The notes below the pieces were generated by a model. That model was not told the DNA's origin and ran no database searches. It saw only the letters and a program-made list of their open reading frames with translations. From the NCBI RefSeq assembly GCF_000758325.1, contig NZ_CP009459.1, positions 124,001 to 188,000 on the forward strand: a stretch of DNA of 64,000 nt. Direction: 5' to 3'. A program made the position numbers and the translations under genes. Positions 39,447 to 51,282 of this stretch are shown piece after piece. This DNA comes from Cedecea neteri. GTDB lineage: Bacteria; Pseudomonadota; Gammaproteobacteria; Enterobacterales; Enterobacteriaceae. The stretch's first letter is position 1. Every line of letters begins with the position of its first letter.

Positions 39447-40136
39447 ATGTTGAAGAACATGTGGAAAAACTTGCGTACCTCACCGGTGGATACGCTGGTG
39501 AGGTGGCAGGAACAGCGTTTTCTATGGTGTCTGATGGTGGTGGCGATGGGCGGTCTGATTATCCTCGCTCACTCGTTTTTCCAAATCTATCTCTACATGG
39601 CGCCCTGCGAGCAGTGCGTATATATCCGTTTTGCAATGTTCGTCATGGTTATCGGCGGGCTGATTGCCGCGATTAATCCGAAGATACTGGTGCTTAAGCT
39701 GACAGGCTGCATCGCGGCTTTTTACGGCTCTATTATCGGCCTTGGGTATGCCATTAAGCTCAACGGTATCCACCATGCGGTTCATAGTCCGGATGCGCTA
39801 TTCGGCGTGCAGGGATGTTCCACCGATCCCACATTCCCTTTTGGCCTGCCGTTGGCAAAGTGGGCTCCCGATTGGTTTCTTCCGACCGGCGATTGTGGCT
39901 TTGATGCCCCTCTCGTTCCGGAAGGCGTAACCCTGAGCAGCATCCAGCAGTTCTTCGTCGATATGTACGTTCAGGCCGAAGGGTGGTATCTCATTCCGTC
40001 CATCAAGTTCATGAACATGGCGCAGGCCTGCTTCCTTGCCTTTGGCGCCTGCTTCATTATTTTGCTGGTGATGACAATCGCCTGGGGAATAAAGCTTGCC
40101 AGAGGAGGTAAAACCACAGGCCAGCAGACTTGCTAA
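39447..40136 (+). CDS. dsbI: DsbB-like membrane oxidase DsbI
   Basis: The 229-residue protein has four membrane helices, the periplasmic CxxC pair in [12 protein letters not shown] and the second-loop Cys residues ([19 protein letters not shown]), so the DsbB electron path to quinone is complete. It reoxidises DsbL. The start is 12 bases after dsbL. Confidence 0.95.
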   Translation: MLKNMWKNLRTSPVDTLVRWQEQRFLWCLMVVAMGGLIILAHSFFQIYLYMAPCEQCVYIRFAMFVMVIGGLIAAINPKILVLKLTGCIAAFYGSIIGLGYAIKLNGIHHAVHSPDALFGVQGCSTDPTFPFGLPLAKWAPDWFLPTGDCGFDAPLVPEGVTLSSIQQFFVDMYVQAEGWYLIPSIKFMNMAQACFLAFGACFIILLVMTIAWGIKLARGGKTTGQQTC

Positions 40137-40140
40137 AACG

Positions 40141-40184
40141 ACAGTAATAAAAAAGGAGCCATATGGCTCCTTTTTTATTACTGT
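40141..40184. terminator. Perfect 20-bp bidirectional terminator
   Basis: The 20-base arms 40141-40160 and 40165-40184 are exact reverse complements around ATAT. A GGAGCC core is flanked by A runs on one side and T runs on the other, so it ends both dsbI (+) and luxS (-) transcripts. Confidence 0.93.
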
Positions 40185-40194
40185 GTGCACAAAA

Positions 40195-40710
40195 CTAGAT
40201 GTGCAGCTCCTGCAGCTTCTCTTTCGGCAGAGCCAGCTCATCATTACTGTTGACGCTGACGCCATGCTCGATGATGTGGCGCGCGATATCCTGCGCTTCC
40301 TGCAGAGAGTGCATCTGATACGTCCCACACTGGTAAACGTTCAGCTCTGGGATCTGATTTTGCTCTTTCACTTTCAGCACGTCCTGCATCGCCGCTTTCC
40401 AGGCATCCGCCACGCGCTGCTCAGCCGGGACACCGATCAGGCTCATGTAGAACCCGGTGCGGCAGCCCATTGGGGAGATGTCGATGATCTCTACCCCGTT
40501 CCCGTTCAGGTGGTCACGCATAAAACCGGCGAAAAGGTGCTCCAGAGTATGGATCCCTTTTTCCGGCATCACTTCCTTGTTTGGGACACAAAAGCGCAGG
40601 TCAAACACCGTAATGGTGTCACCGTGTGGCGTGTGCATAGTTTTGGCTACACGGACTGCAGGCGCACCCATACGAGTATGGTCGACTGTGAAGCTATCCA
40701 ACAACGGCAT
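40195..40710 (-). CDS. luxS: S-ribosylhomocysteine lyase LuxS
   Basis: The 171-residue enzyme has the E. coli length; the start at 40708-40710 follows a strong GGAGGTGA. Metal ligands in the [10 protein letters not shown] motif and the Cys in MGCRTGFYM are present. It cleaves S-ribosylhomocysteine to homocysteine and the autoinducer-2 precursor. The open frame extends upstream to a non-native start over the leader and is rejected. Confidence 0.97.
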   Translation of the reverse strand: MPLLDSFTVDHTRMGAPAVRVAKTMHTPHGDTITVFDLRFCVPNKEVMPEKGIHTLEHLFAGFMRDHLNGNGVEIIDISPMGCRTGFYMSLIGVPAEQRVADAWKAAMQDVLKVKEQNQIPELNVYQCGTYQMHSLQEAQDIARHIIEHGVSVNSNDELALPKEKLQELHI

Positions 40711-40749
40711 CTGGTCACCTCCGATAAAATGATTTTTTTTTAAAATAAT

Positions 40750-40784
40750 TGAAACTATTTTTACGCACGCGAGTCTGAGTATAT
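40750..40784 (+). promoter_or_regulatory. Sigma-E-type promoter of micA
   Basis: TGAAACT (40750-40756) and TCTGA (40774-40778), the latter 6 bases from the MicA 5' end, fit the sigma-E pattern (GGAACTT, then TCTGA). MicA is a known sigma-E small RNA in E. coli. Confidence 0.65.
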
Positions 40785-40860
40785 GAAAGACGCGCATTTG
40801 TTATCATCATCCCTGTTATTCAGAGATGAATATTTGGCCACAAGTATGTGGCCATTTTCT
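40785..40860 (+). ncRNA. micA: Small RNA MicA
   Basis: The 5' segment GAAAGACGCGCATTTGTTAT and the following ATCATCCCTG match E. coli MicA exactly as far as I recall it; this is the part that pairs with ompA and other porin mRNAs. It is followed by an AU-rich loop region and a terminator hairpin GGCCACAAGTATGTGGCC with a T-rich tail. Its location between luxS and gshA is the same as in E. coli. It runs into gshA head-on and is antisense to the luxS leader if luxS transcription begins upstream of 40785. Confidence 0.93.
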
Positions 40861-40866
40861 TTTCTG

Positions 40867-42423
40867 TCAGGCCTTCTTCGCCAGCCAGCTATCGAACGAC
40901 TCCGTATCCGCCGCCTCAATATCCCGCTGACGCTGCCATGAAGCATCATGCTCTTTCTGCAGGGCATCCGCAGTTAAAATTTCCAACGGCTCCTGAGTCA
41001 ACATCTGACGGTATTGTTCGGCCAGCGCAAGGCCGGTGCCGCCAATCCCGTTATCAATCATAGAACGTAAAATACGTGCTGAATACGTCAATTCTGGATC
41101 GTCAAAGCTGGCGACCAGTTGGTCACAAACTTGCTGGTACTCCTGACTGTCGGTCATGCCGTCCAGCGTTTCCGCCACGCGACGTAAATCGGTAAACAGA
41201 TCTTTGCCTACTTTTGACAGCGGGTGCTGAGCCGTTTCACAGCCAATACCAAGGGTAAGTCCAGGCTTACGTCCTTCCAGAATCACGCGGTTCCAGTTGG
41301 TACGGGTGCACAGCAGCTCGTCGCTGCTCATTTCCGGCGCATCCGCCAGTACGCACCAAATCATAAACAGGTCAAGGAAGCGAACCTGCTGCTCATCCAC
41401 GCCGATGGGTGAGAACGGGTTGATATCCAGAGAACGCACTTCGATATACTCGATACCGCCACGCAGCAGCGCATCTGACGGCGATTCTCCGTCACGCGTC
41501 ACGCGTTTTGGACGAATCGGTGCGTAGAGTTCGTTTTCAATTTGCAGCACGTTGGTGTTGAGCTGCAGGTGCTTGCCGTCCTTCATCAAACCAATCTTAG
41601 CGTACTCTTCTGACGGGGTTTTAATCGCCCGCTTCAGCGCATCAACATAGGTGTTCAGGTCGTTGAAGGTAATGCCCAGATTGCTCTGCGACTTGTTGGT
41701 GTAACCCAGGTCACTCAAGCGTAATGAAGTGGCATACGGCAGGTAATACATGCCGCATTCGGTTTTCTCAAACGGCAACGCGCTCTCTTTCCCCTGCAGG
41801 AACGAAGAGCAGATCGCCGGAGAAGCACCGAAGAGGTAAGGTATAACCCAACCAAAGCGATAATAGTTGCGGATCAGGCGGAAATAACCGGCAGAAATTG
41901 CCTCTTTGCCACTTTCTGCATCCTGTACGCCGCATTTTGCCTGCCAGAAAGCCATCGGCAGGGAGAAATTGTAATGCACGCCGGAAATGGTTTGCATCAG
42001 CGCGCCATAGCGATTTTTCAGCCCTTCGCGGTACAGGGTTTTAAAACGCCCCGCATTAGAAGAACCGTACTGCGCCAGCTCGATGTTCTGGCCGTCATCG
42101 ATGTAGCACGGCATACTCAGCGGCCACATACGTTCCTCGCCCAGCTCACGCGCCGTGTGGCGATGAATGTCGCGCAGGAAGGTCAGCATATGGTCAATGT
42201 CACCATCAACCGGAGTAATAAATTCCAGGAGGGCTTCGGCGAAGTCCGTGGTAATCCATTTATGCGTAAACGCTGAGCCAAGGCTTTCAGGATGCCCGGT
42301 GGTGGCTAAATCGCCTTCTGGCGTCACGCGCAGCGTTTCACGCTCAAGACCACGGCAAATGCCTTTTACTGCTTCAGGGTGTTTTTCCAGCCAGGCCAAA
42401 GCCTGTGATACGTCCGGGATCAA
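40867..42423 (-). CDS. gshA: Glutamate-cysteine ligase GshA
   Basis: The 518-residue enzyme makes gamma-glutamylcysteine, the first step of glutathione synthesis. It starts with TTG, as in E. coli, behind GGGAGGT. The N-terminus [18 protein letters not shown], the metal/glutamate segment [18 protein letters not shown] and the [23 protein letters not shown] stretch are family hallmarks. The gene is followed by the convergent MicA RNA. Confidence 0.97.
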   Translation of the reverse strand: MIPDVSQALAWLEKHPEAVKGICRGLERETLRVTPEGDLATTGHPESLGSAFTHKWITTDFAEALLEFITPVDGDIDHMLTFLRDIHRHTARELGEERMWPLSMPCYIDDGQNIELAQYGSSNAGRFKTLYREGLKNRYGALMQTISGVHYNFSLPMAFWQAKCGVQDAESGKEAISAGYFRLIRNYYRFGWVIPYLFGASPAICSSFLQGKESALPFEKTECGMYYLPYATSLRLSDLGYTNKSQSNLGITFNDLNTYVDALKRAIKTPSEEYAKIGLMKDGKHLQLNTNVLQIENELYAPIRPKRVTRDGESPSDALLRGGIEYIEVRSLDINPFSPIGVDEQQVRFLDLFMIWCVLADAPEMSSDELLCTRTNWNRVILEGRKPGLTLGIGCETAQHPLSKVGKDLFTDLRRVAETLDGMTDSQEYQQVCDQLVASFDDPELTYSARILRSMIDNGIGGTGLALAEQYRQMLTQEPLEILTADALQKEHDASWQRQRDIEAADTESFDSWLAKKA

Positions 42424-42499
42424 ATTGACCTCCCGCCTGTCGAATTTATTTTAATAAGCATAATTGTTTTCGCCGGTGATGAAGACTCATCCCACGCAA

Positions 42500-42928
42500 T
42501 TAGTGCCACCACGCCATGCCTTGTACCGTTGCAGCCGCGACAACGATGTAGCGTAGCGCTTTGCCAAGGCATAAAAAGAATATCACCGGCCCCCAGCTCA
42601 GGCGTAACCACCCGGCTAGCAGACACAGTAGATCGCCTATCAGCGGCATCCAGCTCAGTAATAACGTTGCTGGGCCAAAACGAGTCAACCAGTCAGTCGC
42701 TTTCCCCTGCCAGCGCGATTGTATACGCTGCGGGAAAAAGCGCCCCAGAATAACGTTAGTCATACCGCCAAGGCTATTACCGATTGTTGCTATTATCACA
42801 AGAACCGATACCGGGCCGCTACCGGCAACCAGAAGCGCCACAAGTACCGCTTCCGAGCTCCCCGGCAGCAGCGTCGCACTCAGGAAGCTGCTGGTGAACA
42901 GTGAAAGGAGCGATAGCGTGTCGCTCAC
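42500..42928 (-). CDS. yqaA: DedA/SNARE-associated-like membrane protein YqaA
   Basis: The 142-residue inner-membrane protein has the same length as E. coli YqaA. About four hydrophobic segments and the TLLPGSSEAVLVALL and GNSLGGMTNVILGRFFP motifs are conserved. Its function is unknown. The start overlaps the yqaB stop by four bases (ATGA). Confidence 0.95.
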   Translation of the reverse strand: MSDTLSLLSLFTSSFLSATLLPGSSEAVLVALLVAGSGPVSVLVIIATIGNSLGGMTNVILGRFFPQRIQSRWQGKATDWLTRFGPATLLLSWMPLIGDLLCLLAGWLRLSWGPVIFFLCLGKALRYIVVAAATVQGMAWWH

Positions 42929-43491
42929 AGTAAGCGCACATCCACAACATCCATACCCGCGCTACGCGCAGCCTGAAGACCAAAATCAGCATCTTCAAAC
43001 ACCACGCATTTCTCCGGCGCCACGCCCATCAGTTCAGCGCAGCGTAAGAAGGTATCAGGTGCTGGCTTATGGTGTTTAACATGATCTGCTGCCACCACCG
43101 CCGCAAAATACTGACGCAGGCCAAGATGCTTAAGCAGCGCTTCCGCAATATCGCTTTCGCTCCCTGTGCCAACCGACATTGGGCGGCGGCCATGCCAGGC
43201 TTTCACCACTTCAATCAGCGGCAGCGGACGTACGGTATCGAGCAGCATGGCTCGAACGGCAACGGTTTTTTCAGCCGCCAGACTGTGGGGATCGAGATCG
43301 GCATTGTGGCTTTCAATAATTGCCGCGGCAATTTTCCAGCTTGGCGCGCCATTCAGGGCAACCATCGCCTGCTCGTCGAAGCTCATGCCATAGCGGCCAA
43401 GGGTTTCGTGCCAGGCTTTACGGTGAGTCGGCTCCGTATCAAGGATCGTACCGTCCATATCAAAGATTAAACCGTCATAGCGATCGTACAT
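42925..43491 (-). CDS. yqaB: Fructose-1-phosphatase YqaB (HAD family)
   Basis: The 188-residue HAD-I phosphatase has the motif FDMDGTILDTEPTH (nucleophile Asp11, Asp13), VGTGSESD as motif II and VFEDADFGLQAA as motif IV. E. coli YqaB dephosphorylates fructose 1-phosphate and 6-phosphogluconate. It is coupled to yqaA by overlap. Confidence 0.96.
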   Translation of the reverse strand: MYDRYDGLIFDMDGTILDTEPTHRKAWHETLGRYGMSFDEQAMVALNGAPSWKIAAAIIESHNADLDPHSLAAEKTVAVRAMLLDTVRPLPLIEVVKAWHGRRPMSVGTGSESDIAEALLKHLGLRQYFAAVVAADHVKHHKPAPDTFLRCAELMGVAPEKCVVFEDADFGLQAARSAGMDVVDVRLL

Positions 43492-43649
43492 CTCACCCTC
43501 ACTTCACTGAATGTCGAGGCGGTACTTTAGCGTAAATGGCTGAAATTGTCGCTGTCTGCGGGTAGAGGCGCTATTGCGAATAAGGAGTATTGAAAGCTGA
43601 ACGGTATGTTGATAACTGGGGAGTTTAAATGAAGTATTGAAGGGGAATA

Positions 43650-43784
43650 TGGTGCATCCGGGAGGATGACTCGCCGAAGGCTCGCCCTAAAGGGCCGTTG
43701 CTGAAGCAACGTTATCCTCCCTGGTGCTGGCGGAGAAATTAACTTTCTCTGTCACACCTACATCGCTAATGATGCGGGAAAATA
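43650..43784 (-). repeat. tRNA-3'-end-bearing spacer repeat, copy 1
   Basis: This 135-base element lies just downstream of argQ in the direction of transcription. On the minus strand it ends with the last 18 bases of tRNA-Arg including CCA (ATCCTCCCGGATGCACCA). Internal pairings include GGGAGGAT with ATCCTCCC, CGTTGC with GCAACG and GAGAAA with TTTCTC. It differs from copy 2 (44071-44205) at only two positions. Confidence 0.85.
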
Positions 43785-43861
43785 TGGTGCATCCGGGAGG
43801 ATTCGAACCTCCGACCGCTCGGTTCGTAGCCGAGTACTCTATCCAGCTGAGCTACGGATGC
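43785..43861 (-). tRNA. argQ: tRNA-Arg(ACG)
   Basis: A 77-base gene with encoded CCA: acceptor GCATCCG, D-loop AGCTCAGCTGGATAGAG, anticodon arm CTCGGCTACGAACCGAG with anticodon ACG, and the GGTTCGAATCC T-arm. It is identical to the other three copies. Confidence 0.97.
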
Positions 43862-43927
43862 ATCGGGATTACTGCTTTTACTGCTGACTCAGTACTGCCT
43901 ACATTCTCAGGCAATACCGGAGAAGAA

Positions 43928-44004
43928 TGGTGCATCCGGGAGGATTCGAACCTCCGACCGCTCGGTTCGTAGCCGAGTACTCTATCCAGCTGAGCTACGG
44001 ATGC
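43928..44004 (-). tRNA. argZ: tRNA-Arg(ACG)
   Basis: Same 77-base sequence as its neighbours, anticodon ACG. Spacers of about 66 bases with a shared sequence (starting ATCGGGATTACT on the plus strand) flank it at 43862-43927 and 44005-44070. Confidence 0.97.
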
Positions 44005-44070
44005 ATCGGGATTACTACTTTTACTGCTGACTCAGTACTACCTACATTCTCAGGCAATACCGGAGAAGAA

Positions 44071-44205
44071 TGGTGCATCCGGGAGGATGACTCACCGAAG
44101 GCTTGCCCTAAAGGGCCGTTGCTGAAGCAACGTTATCCTCCCTGGTGCTGGCGGAGAAATTAACTTTCTCTGTCACACCTACATCGCTAATGATGCGGGA
44201 AAATA
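44071..44205 (-). repeat. tRNA-3'-end-bearing spacer repeat, copy 2
   Basis: Second copy of the 135-base element, between argY and argZ. It carries the same CCA-ended tRNA-Arg 3' fragment. Relative to copy 1 one of its two changes turns a G-C pair in a GCC-TTC-GGC hairpin into G-T, which keeps the pairing in RNA. Confidence 0.85.
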
Positions 44206-44282
44206 TGGTGCATCCGGGAGGATTCGAACCTCCGACCGCTCGGTTCGTAGCCGAGTACTCTATCCAGCTGAGCTACGGATGC
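44206..44282 (-). tRNA. argY: tRNA-Arg(ACG)
   Basis: Same 77-base sequence, anticodon ACG, CCA encoded. Third of four copies counted from the promoter side, after a 67-base spacer from argV. Confidence 0.97.
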
Positions 44283-44349
44283 ATCGGGATTACTGCTTTT
44301 TACTACTGACTCAGTACTGCCTACATTCTCAGGCAATACCGGAGAAGAA

Positions 44350-44426
44350 TGGTGCATCCGGGAGGATTCGAACCTCCGACCGCTCGGTTCGTAGCCGAGT
44401 ACTCTATCCAGCTGAGCTACGGATGC
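44350..44426 (-). tRNA. argV: tRNA-Arg(ACG)
   Basis: Same 77-base sequence, anticodon ACG, CCA encoded. It lies 4 bases after the tRNA-Ser gene in the same transcript. Confidence 0.97.
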
Positions 44427-44430
44427 AAAA

Positions 44431-44523
44431 TGGCGGTGAGGCGGGGATTCGAACCCCGGATGCAGCTTTTGACCGCATACTCCCTTAGCAGGGGAGCGCC
44501 TTCAGCCTCTCGGCCACCTCACC
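44431..44523 (-). tRNA. serV: tRNA-Ser(GCT)
   Basis: A 93-base class II tRNA with acceptor GGTGAGG, anticodon arm CTCCCCTGCTAAGGGAG (anticodon GCT), a long variable arm and encoded CCA. It is the first gene of the cluster, as in E. coli. Confidence 0.97.
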
Positions 44524-44584
44524 ACACGCCTCTTTCGAGTGCTTCGAGTTACTCGTAAGAGCTTCTCGTCGCTGCGTGGCGCAC

Positions 44585-44612
44585 ATATTACTTTCTGGGA
44601 CTTATAAGTCAA
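44585..44612 (-). promoter_or_regulatory. Promoter of the serV-argVYZQ operon
   Basis: On the minus strand TTGACT (44607-44612) and TAATAT (44585-44590) with a 16-base spacer are followed by a GC-rich discriminator (GTGCGCC), typical of stringently controlled stable-RNA promoters. It lies about 60 bases before serV. Confidence 0.8.
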
Positions 44613-44791
44613 ACAATTTTTCCCTACTCGCTATCGATTGCACAAATCACGCTCGATTAGCGTAATTTGGAGACAAAAAGAGTGTTTTATCAACAGGCAA
44701 CCGGCAATAAGCACGCAGAAACGGCATACGGATAAGCGAAGCAAAAATGATGTTAACGACAGAGAAAGGGAAAAGCAGGAAGAAGAGAGAT

Positions 44792-44818
44792 GCGCCTCGC
44801 TGTAGATTAGCGAGGCGC
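44792..44818 (-). terminator. Hairpin downstream of csrA
   Basis: GCGCCTCGCT (44792-44801) pairs with AGCGAGGCGC (44809-44818), 7 bases past the csrA stop. The T run is weak on either strand. Confidence 0.6.
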
Positions 44819-44825
44819 GATATTT

Positions 44826-45011
44826 TTAGAAATTCGTTTGCTGGGATTTTTCAGCCTGGATACGTTGGTAGATTTCTTCGCGGTGTACAGAGACTTCCTT
44901 CGGGGCGTTAACACCGATACGGACCTGGTTGCCTTTTACCCCAAGCACAGTCACGGTCACCTCATCCCCAATCATAAGGGTCTCACCAACTCGACGAGTC
45001 AGAATTAACAT
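44826..45011 (-). CDS. csrA: Carbon storage regulator CsrA
   Basis: The 61-residue RNA-binding protein is near-identical to E. coli CsrA ([37 protein letters not shown]). It binds GGA motifs in mRNA leaders. AAGGAG precedes the start. The 244-base gap to alaS leaves room for its several promoters. Confidence 0.98.
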   Translation of the reverse strand: MLILTRRVGETLMIGDEVTVTVLGVKGNQVRIGVNAPKEVSVHREEIYQRIQAEKSQQTNF

Positions 45012-45208
45012 TCTTTGCTCCTTGAAAGATTAAAAGAGTCGGGTCTCTGTATCCCGGCATTATCCATCATATAACGCGAAATCGTAACGAATGACAAATA
45101 GATAAGACGCACTCTGTCATAGCATTACACTCTGTTATATCTAAGTTTAGCCGATATACACAACTTCAACCTGACTTTATCATTATTGATAGTGTGTAAA
45201 TGGTAGTA

Positions 45209-45234
45209 CGCCATAACTGAGAACAGTTATGGCG
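45209..45234. other. Perfect inverted repeat downstream of alaS
   Basis: CGCCATAACTG and CAGTTATGGCG form an 11-bp perfect stem with a 4-base loop, 21 bases past the alaS stop. There is no T run on either strand; it may be a 3' end stabiliser or a terminator aided by other factors. Confidence 0.5.
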
Positions 45235-45255
45235 CAATTACACTTTTAGTTATTT

Positions 45256-47883
<2,628 letters not shown>

Positions 47884-48022
47884 AATTATCCTGGAATCAA
47901 GCTAACGAAGAGTTGTAAAGCTGCCATGACGGCCGTAACGCAGACGGCTCAGGCCAGCTTACCTGGAAAAAAGTGGGAATAAGATAAGTTTTCTGGCGTG
48001 GGAAGTAAAATCCAGTGTGGCC

Positions 48023-48538
48023 CTAATCAGCAAAATTTCGCCAGATCTCCTGAATGTCTTCCATAAAGAAGCCACGATAGAGAAGAAAACGCTGCACTTT
48101 CGCCTTTGCCTGCCACTCCGTCGGCAGCGGCGAGCCAAACTTACGTTCGGCCAGCTCACGCGCCAGAGGCTGCCAGTCAATTTCACAAGCCATCATCGCC
48201 GACTCACCAATAGCCCGGTCTATTCCCTTTTGCTTCAGTTCCTGCCGAATACGCTGAGGGCCATATCCCTTACGGCTGCGGCTGGCAATAAAACGTGACG
48301 CAAACTGCACGTCGTCCAGCCAGCGGTGTTCGTAACACCAGGCAATAACCTTATCAATATCGTCCTGAGTAATCTCAGGTTCGTCCTCTTTAGCAAATTT
48401 TGCCGCAAAGGCAGAAGGCGTTGCCAGCTTACGGCGCAGCTCATGTTCGCTGTGGTCACGCATGGCAAGAATACGGGTCGCCTTATCTAAAAGGCGGGCA
48501 AAAGCACTGCGGCGGGGAGAAGCGGTGTTGTCGGGCAT
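48023..48538 (-). CDS. recX: RecA modulator RecX
   Basis: The 171-residue protein inhibits RecA filaments. Three-helix repeats typical of RecX are present ([61 protein letters not shown]). The ATG at 48536-48538 is preferred; a TTG 15 bases upstream would add five residues. It lies downstream of recA past an intrinsic hairpin, as in E. coli. Confidence 0.95.
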   Translation of the reverse strand: MPDNTASPRRSAFARLLDKATRILAMRDHSEHELRRKLATPSAFAAKFAKEDEPEITQDDIDKVIAWCYEHRWLDDVQFASRFIASRSRKGYGPQRIRQELKQKGIDRAIGESAMMACEIDWQPLARELAERKFGSPLPTEWQAKAKVQRFLLYRGFFMEDIQEIWRNFAD

Positions 48539-48579
48539 AGGGTCGTGTGGCAAAGATCGATATCAGGGGGAGAGAAAGC

Positions 48580-48607
48580 ACAAAGGGCCGCGTTAGCAGC
48601 CCTTTGT
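48580..48607 (-). terminator. Partial terminator between recA and recX
   Basis: ACAAAGGGC and GCCCTTTGT form a 9-bp stem with a 10-base loop in the recA-recX gap. In E. coli a leaky terminator here sets the low recX level. Confidence 0.7.
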
Positions 48608-48613
48608 ATTATT

Positions 48614-49763
<1,150 letters not shown>

Positions 49764-49777
<14 letters not shown>

Positions 49778-50273
49778 GTTTATTTTTTAGAAAATCGTCC
49801 CACAGGCTCTGCAGGGCGAATTCCGTGGCCTGGCGGCGAACGGCATCGCGGTCACCGTCAAAGCGCTGCACCTTTGCCAGCGTTCTGCCGTGCTTGTCCG
49901 CAAAACCAAACCACACCGTACCGACCGGTTTTTCAGGCGTGCCGCCATCTGGCCCGGCGATACCGCTGACAGAAACTGCATAATCCGCTTTCGCGGCAGC
50001 AAGTGCGCCTTGCGCCATCTCAAGCACTACGCCTTTGCTCACGGCGCCATAGGCTTCCAGCGTAGATTCGTTCACGCCGATCAGCTGATGTTTGGCTTCA
50101 TTGCTGTAGGTTACAAAGCCCCGCTCAAACCAGGCTGAGCTGCCGGCAACGTCAGTAATCACTTTCGCGATCCAGCCGCCGGTACAAGATTCTGCGGTGG
50201 TTACGGTGGCCCCAAGCTGCCCAAGGCCATTCCCTACCCACTGGCTTAGCTCAAACAATGCGCTGTCTGTCAT
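49764..50273 (-). CDS. pncC: Nicotinamide mononucleotide deamidase PncC
   Basis: The 169-residue CinA C-terminal-type enzyme hydrolyses NMN to nicotinate mononucleotide in pyridine nucleotide salvage. Motifs TTAESCTGGWIAK, GFVTYSNEAKHQLIGV and SGIAGPDGGTPEKPVGTVWF are conserved. GGAG precedes the ATG at 50271-50273. The C-terminus (FLKNKLDTV) is a few residues longer than in E. coli (165) and its stop lies within the recA LexA box. Confidence 0.96.
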
Positions 50274-50376
50274 GCTGGCTCCGATTGTAGACATATCATC
50301 AGCCAACACGATAGCACTTTACGGGCGTTGCAGGGGATTACATCGGGATACTCGGGAAGGATTCCAGAAATGGAAC

Positions 50377-50394
50377 GGCCAGCAAAAGCTGGCC
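50377..50394 (-). terminator. Hairpin ending the metal ABC operon
   Basis: GGCCAGC-AAAA-GCTGGCC is a 7-bp perfect stem, 9 bases past the binding-protein stop. The following T content on the minus strand is modest. Confidence 0.55.
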
Positions 50395-50403
50395 GGGGGA
50401 AAA

Positions 50404-51282
50404 CTATTTCATGCTGTTGGCAATGGTGTTCACGTTATGTTTGAACGCCATTTCATAGGTGCTTGCCGGGCCGTCTGGGCGTGAAAGTGCCTCTGGATAC
50501 AGCTCACCGCCGGGCTTAGCGCCGGTCGCGCTGGCAATTTGCTTCACCAGGCGTGGGTCGGTCTGGTTTTCGATGAAATAGGTGGAGATATGTTCATCTT
50601 TCAGCTGTTTAATCAGAGAGGCAACGTCGCTGGCGCTGGCCTGGGCTTCCGTGGAAAAGCCTACCGGGGCCAGGAACGTGACGCCGTAAGCCTCGCCAAA
50701 GTAGCCAAAAGCATCGTGGCTGGTCAGGACCTTGCGTTTAGACTGCGGCACATCAGCAAAGCGTTTTTTCGCCCAGCTGTCGAGCTGTTTCAGGCGCGCT
50801 GCATAGCTATCGCCGCTTTTACGGATAGCCTCTGCATCCTGTGGATCGGCCGCAACCAGCGCCGCAGAGATATTTTCCGCGTAGATAGCCCCATTTGCCG
50901 CGCTGTTCCACGCATGTGGGTCAGTGATTGATTTACCGTCTTCTTCCATACTGCGGGTGTTAATTCCCTGAGAAGCCACGATAACTTTGCCCTTGTAGCC
51001 GGACGCCGTCACCAGGCGATCCATCCACCCTTCCATGCCGAGCCCGCTCACAATCACCACATCCGCATTACGCAGCGCGACGCTGTCTTTCGGCGAAGGT
51101 TCAAAGCTATGCGGGTCGCCATCCGGCCCAACCAGGCTGGTGACTTTGACATGGTCGCCGCCAACCTGTTTAGCCATGTCAGCCAGAACGGTAAAACTTG
51201 CCACTACATTCAGCGTTTTCGCTGCAGCCATCTGGCTGGAGAGTGCCAGAGCCAGCGCAATACCAATCCCTAAACGTTTCAT
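50404..51282 (-). CDS. Metal ABC transporter substrate-binding protein
   Basis: The 292-residue protein has a signal peptide of about 21 residues (SSQMAAA-KT) and the cluster A-I (ZnuA/TroA/SitA) fold. Likely metal ligands are His in GDPHSFEPSP, His in ITDPHAWNS, His in TSHDAFGYF and an acidic residue in ENQTDPR. It has no His-rich loop like that of ZnuA. Zinc or manganese specificity cannot be decided from these residues; the Zur-like site upstream favours zinc. It is the last gene of the operon and overlaps the permease end by four bases. Confidence 0.9.
   Translation of the reverse strand: MKRLGIGIALALALSSQMAAAKTLNVVASFTVLADMAKQVGGDHVKVTSLVGPDGDPHSFEPSPKDSVALRNADVVIVSGLGMEGWMDRLVTASGYKGKVIVASQGINTRSMEEDGKSITDPHAWNSAANGAIYAENISAALVAADPQDAEAIRKSGDSYAARLKQLDSWAKKRFADVPQSKRKVLTSHDAFGYFGEAYGVTFLAPVGFSTEAQASASDVASLIKQLKDEHISTYFIENQTDPRLVKQIASATGAKPGGELYPEALSRPDGPASTYEMAFKHNVNTIANSMK

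Larger units (their letters stand above)
44524..44825. other. Gap between serV and csrA
   Basis: This 302-base region contains the tRNA operon promoter near its left end and the csrA terminator near its right end. I see no further gene or element between them. Confidence 0.6.

Noticed and set aside
43724-44558. Short frames containing VHPGGFEPPTARFVAEYS
   Set aside because: They are translations of the tRNA-Arg gene complements and their spacers.
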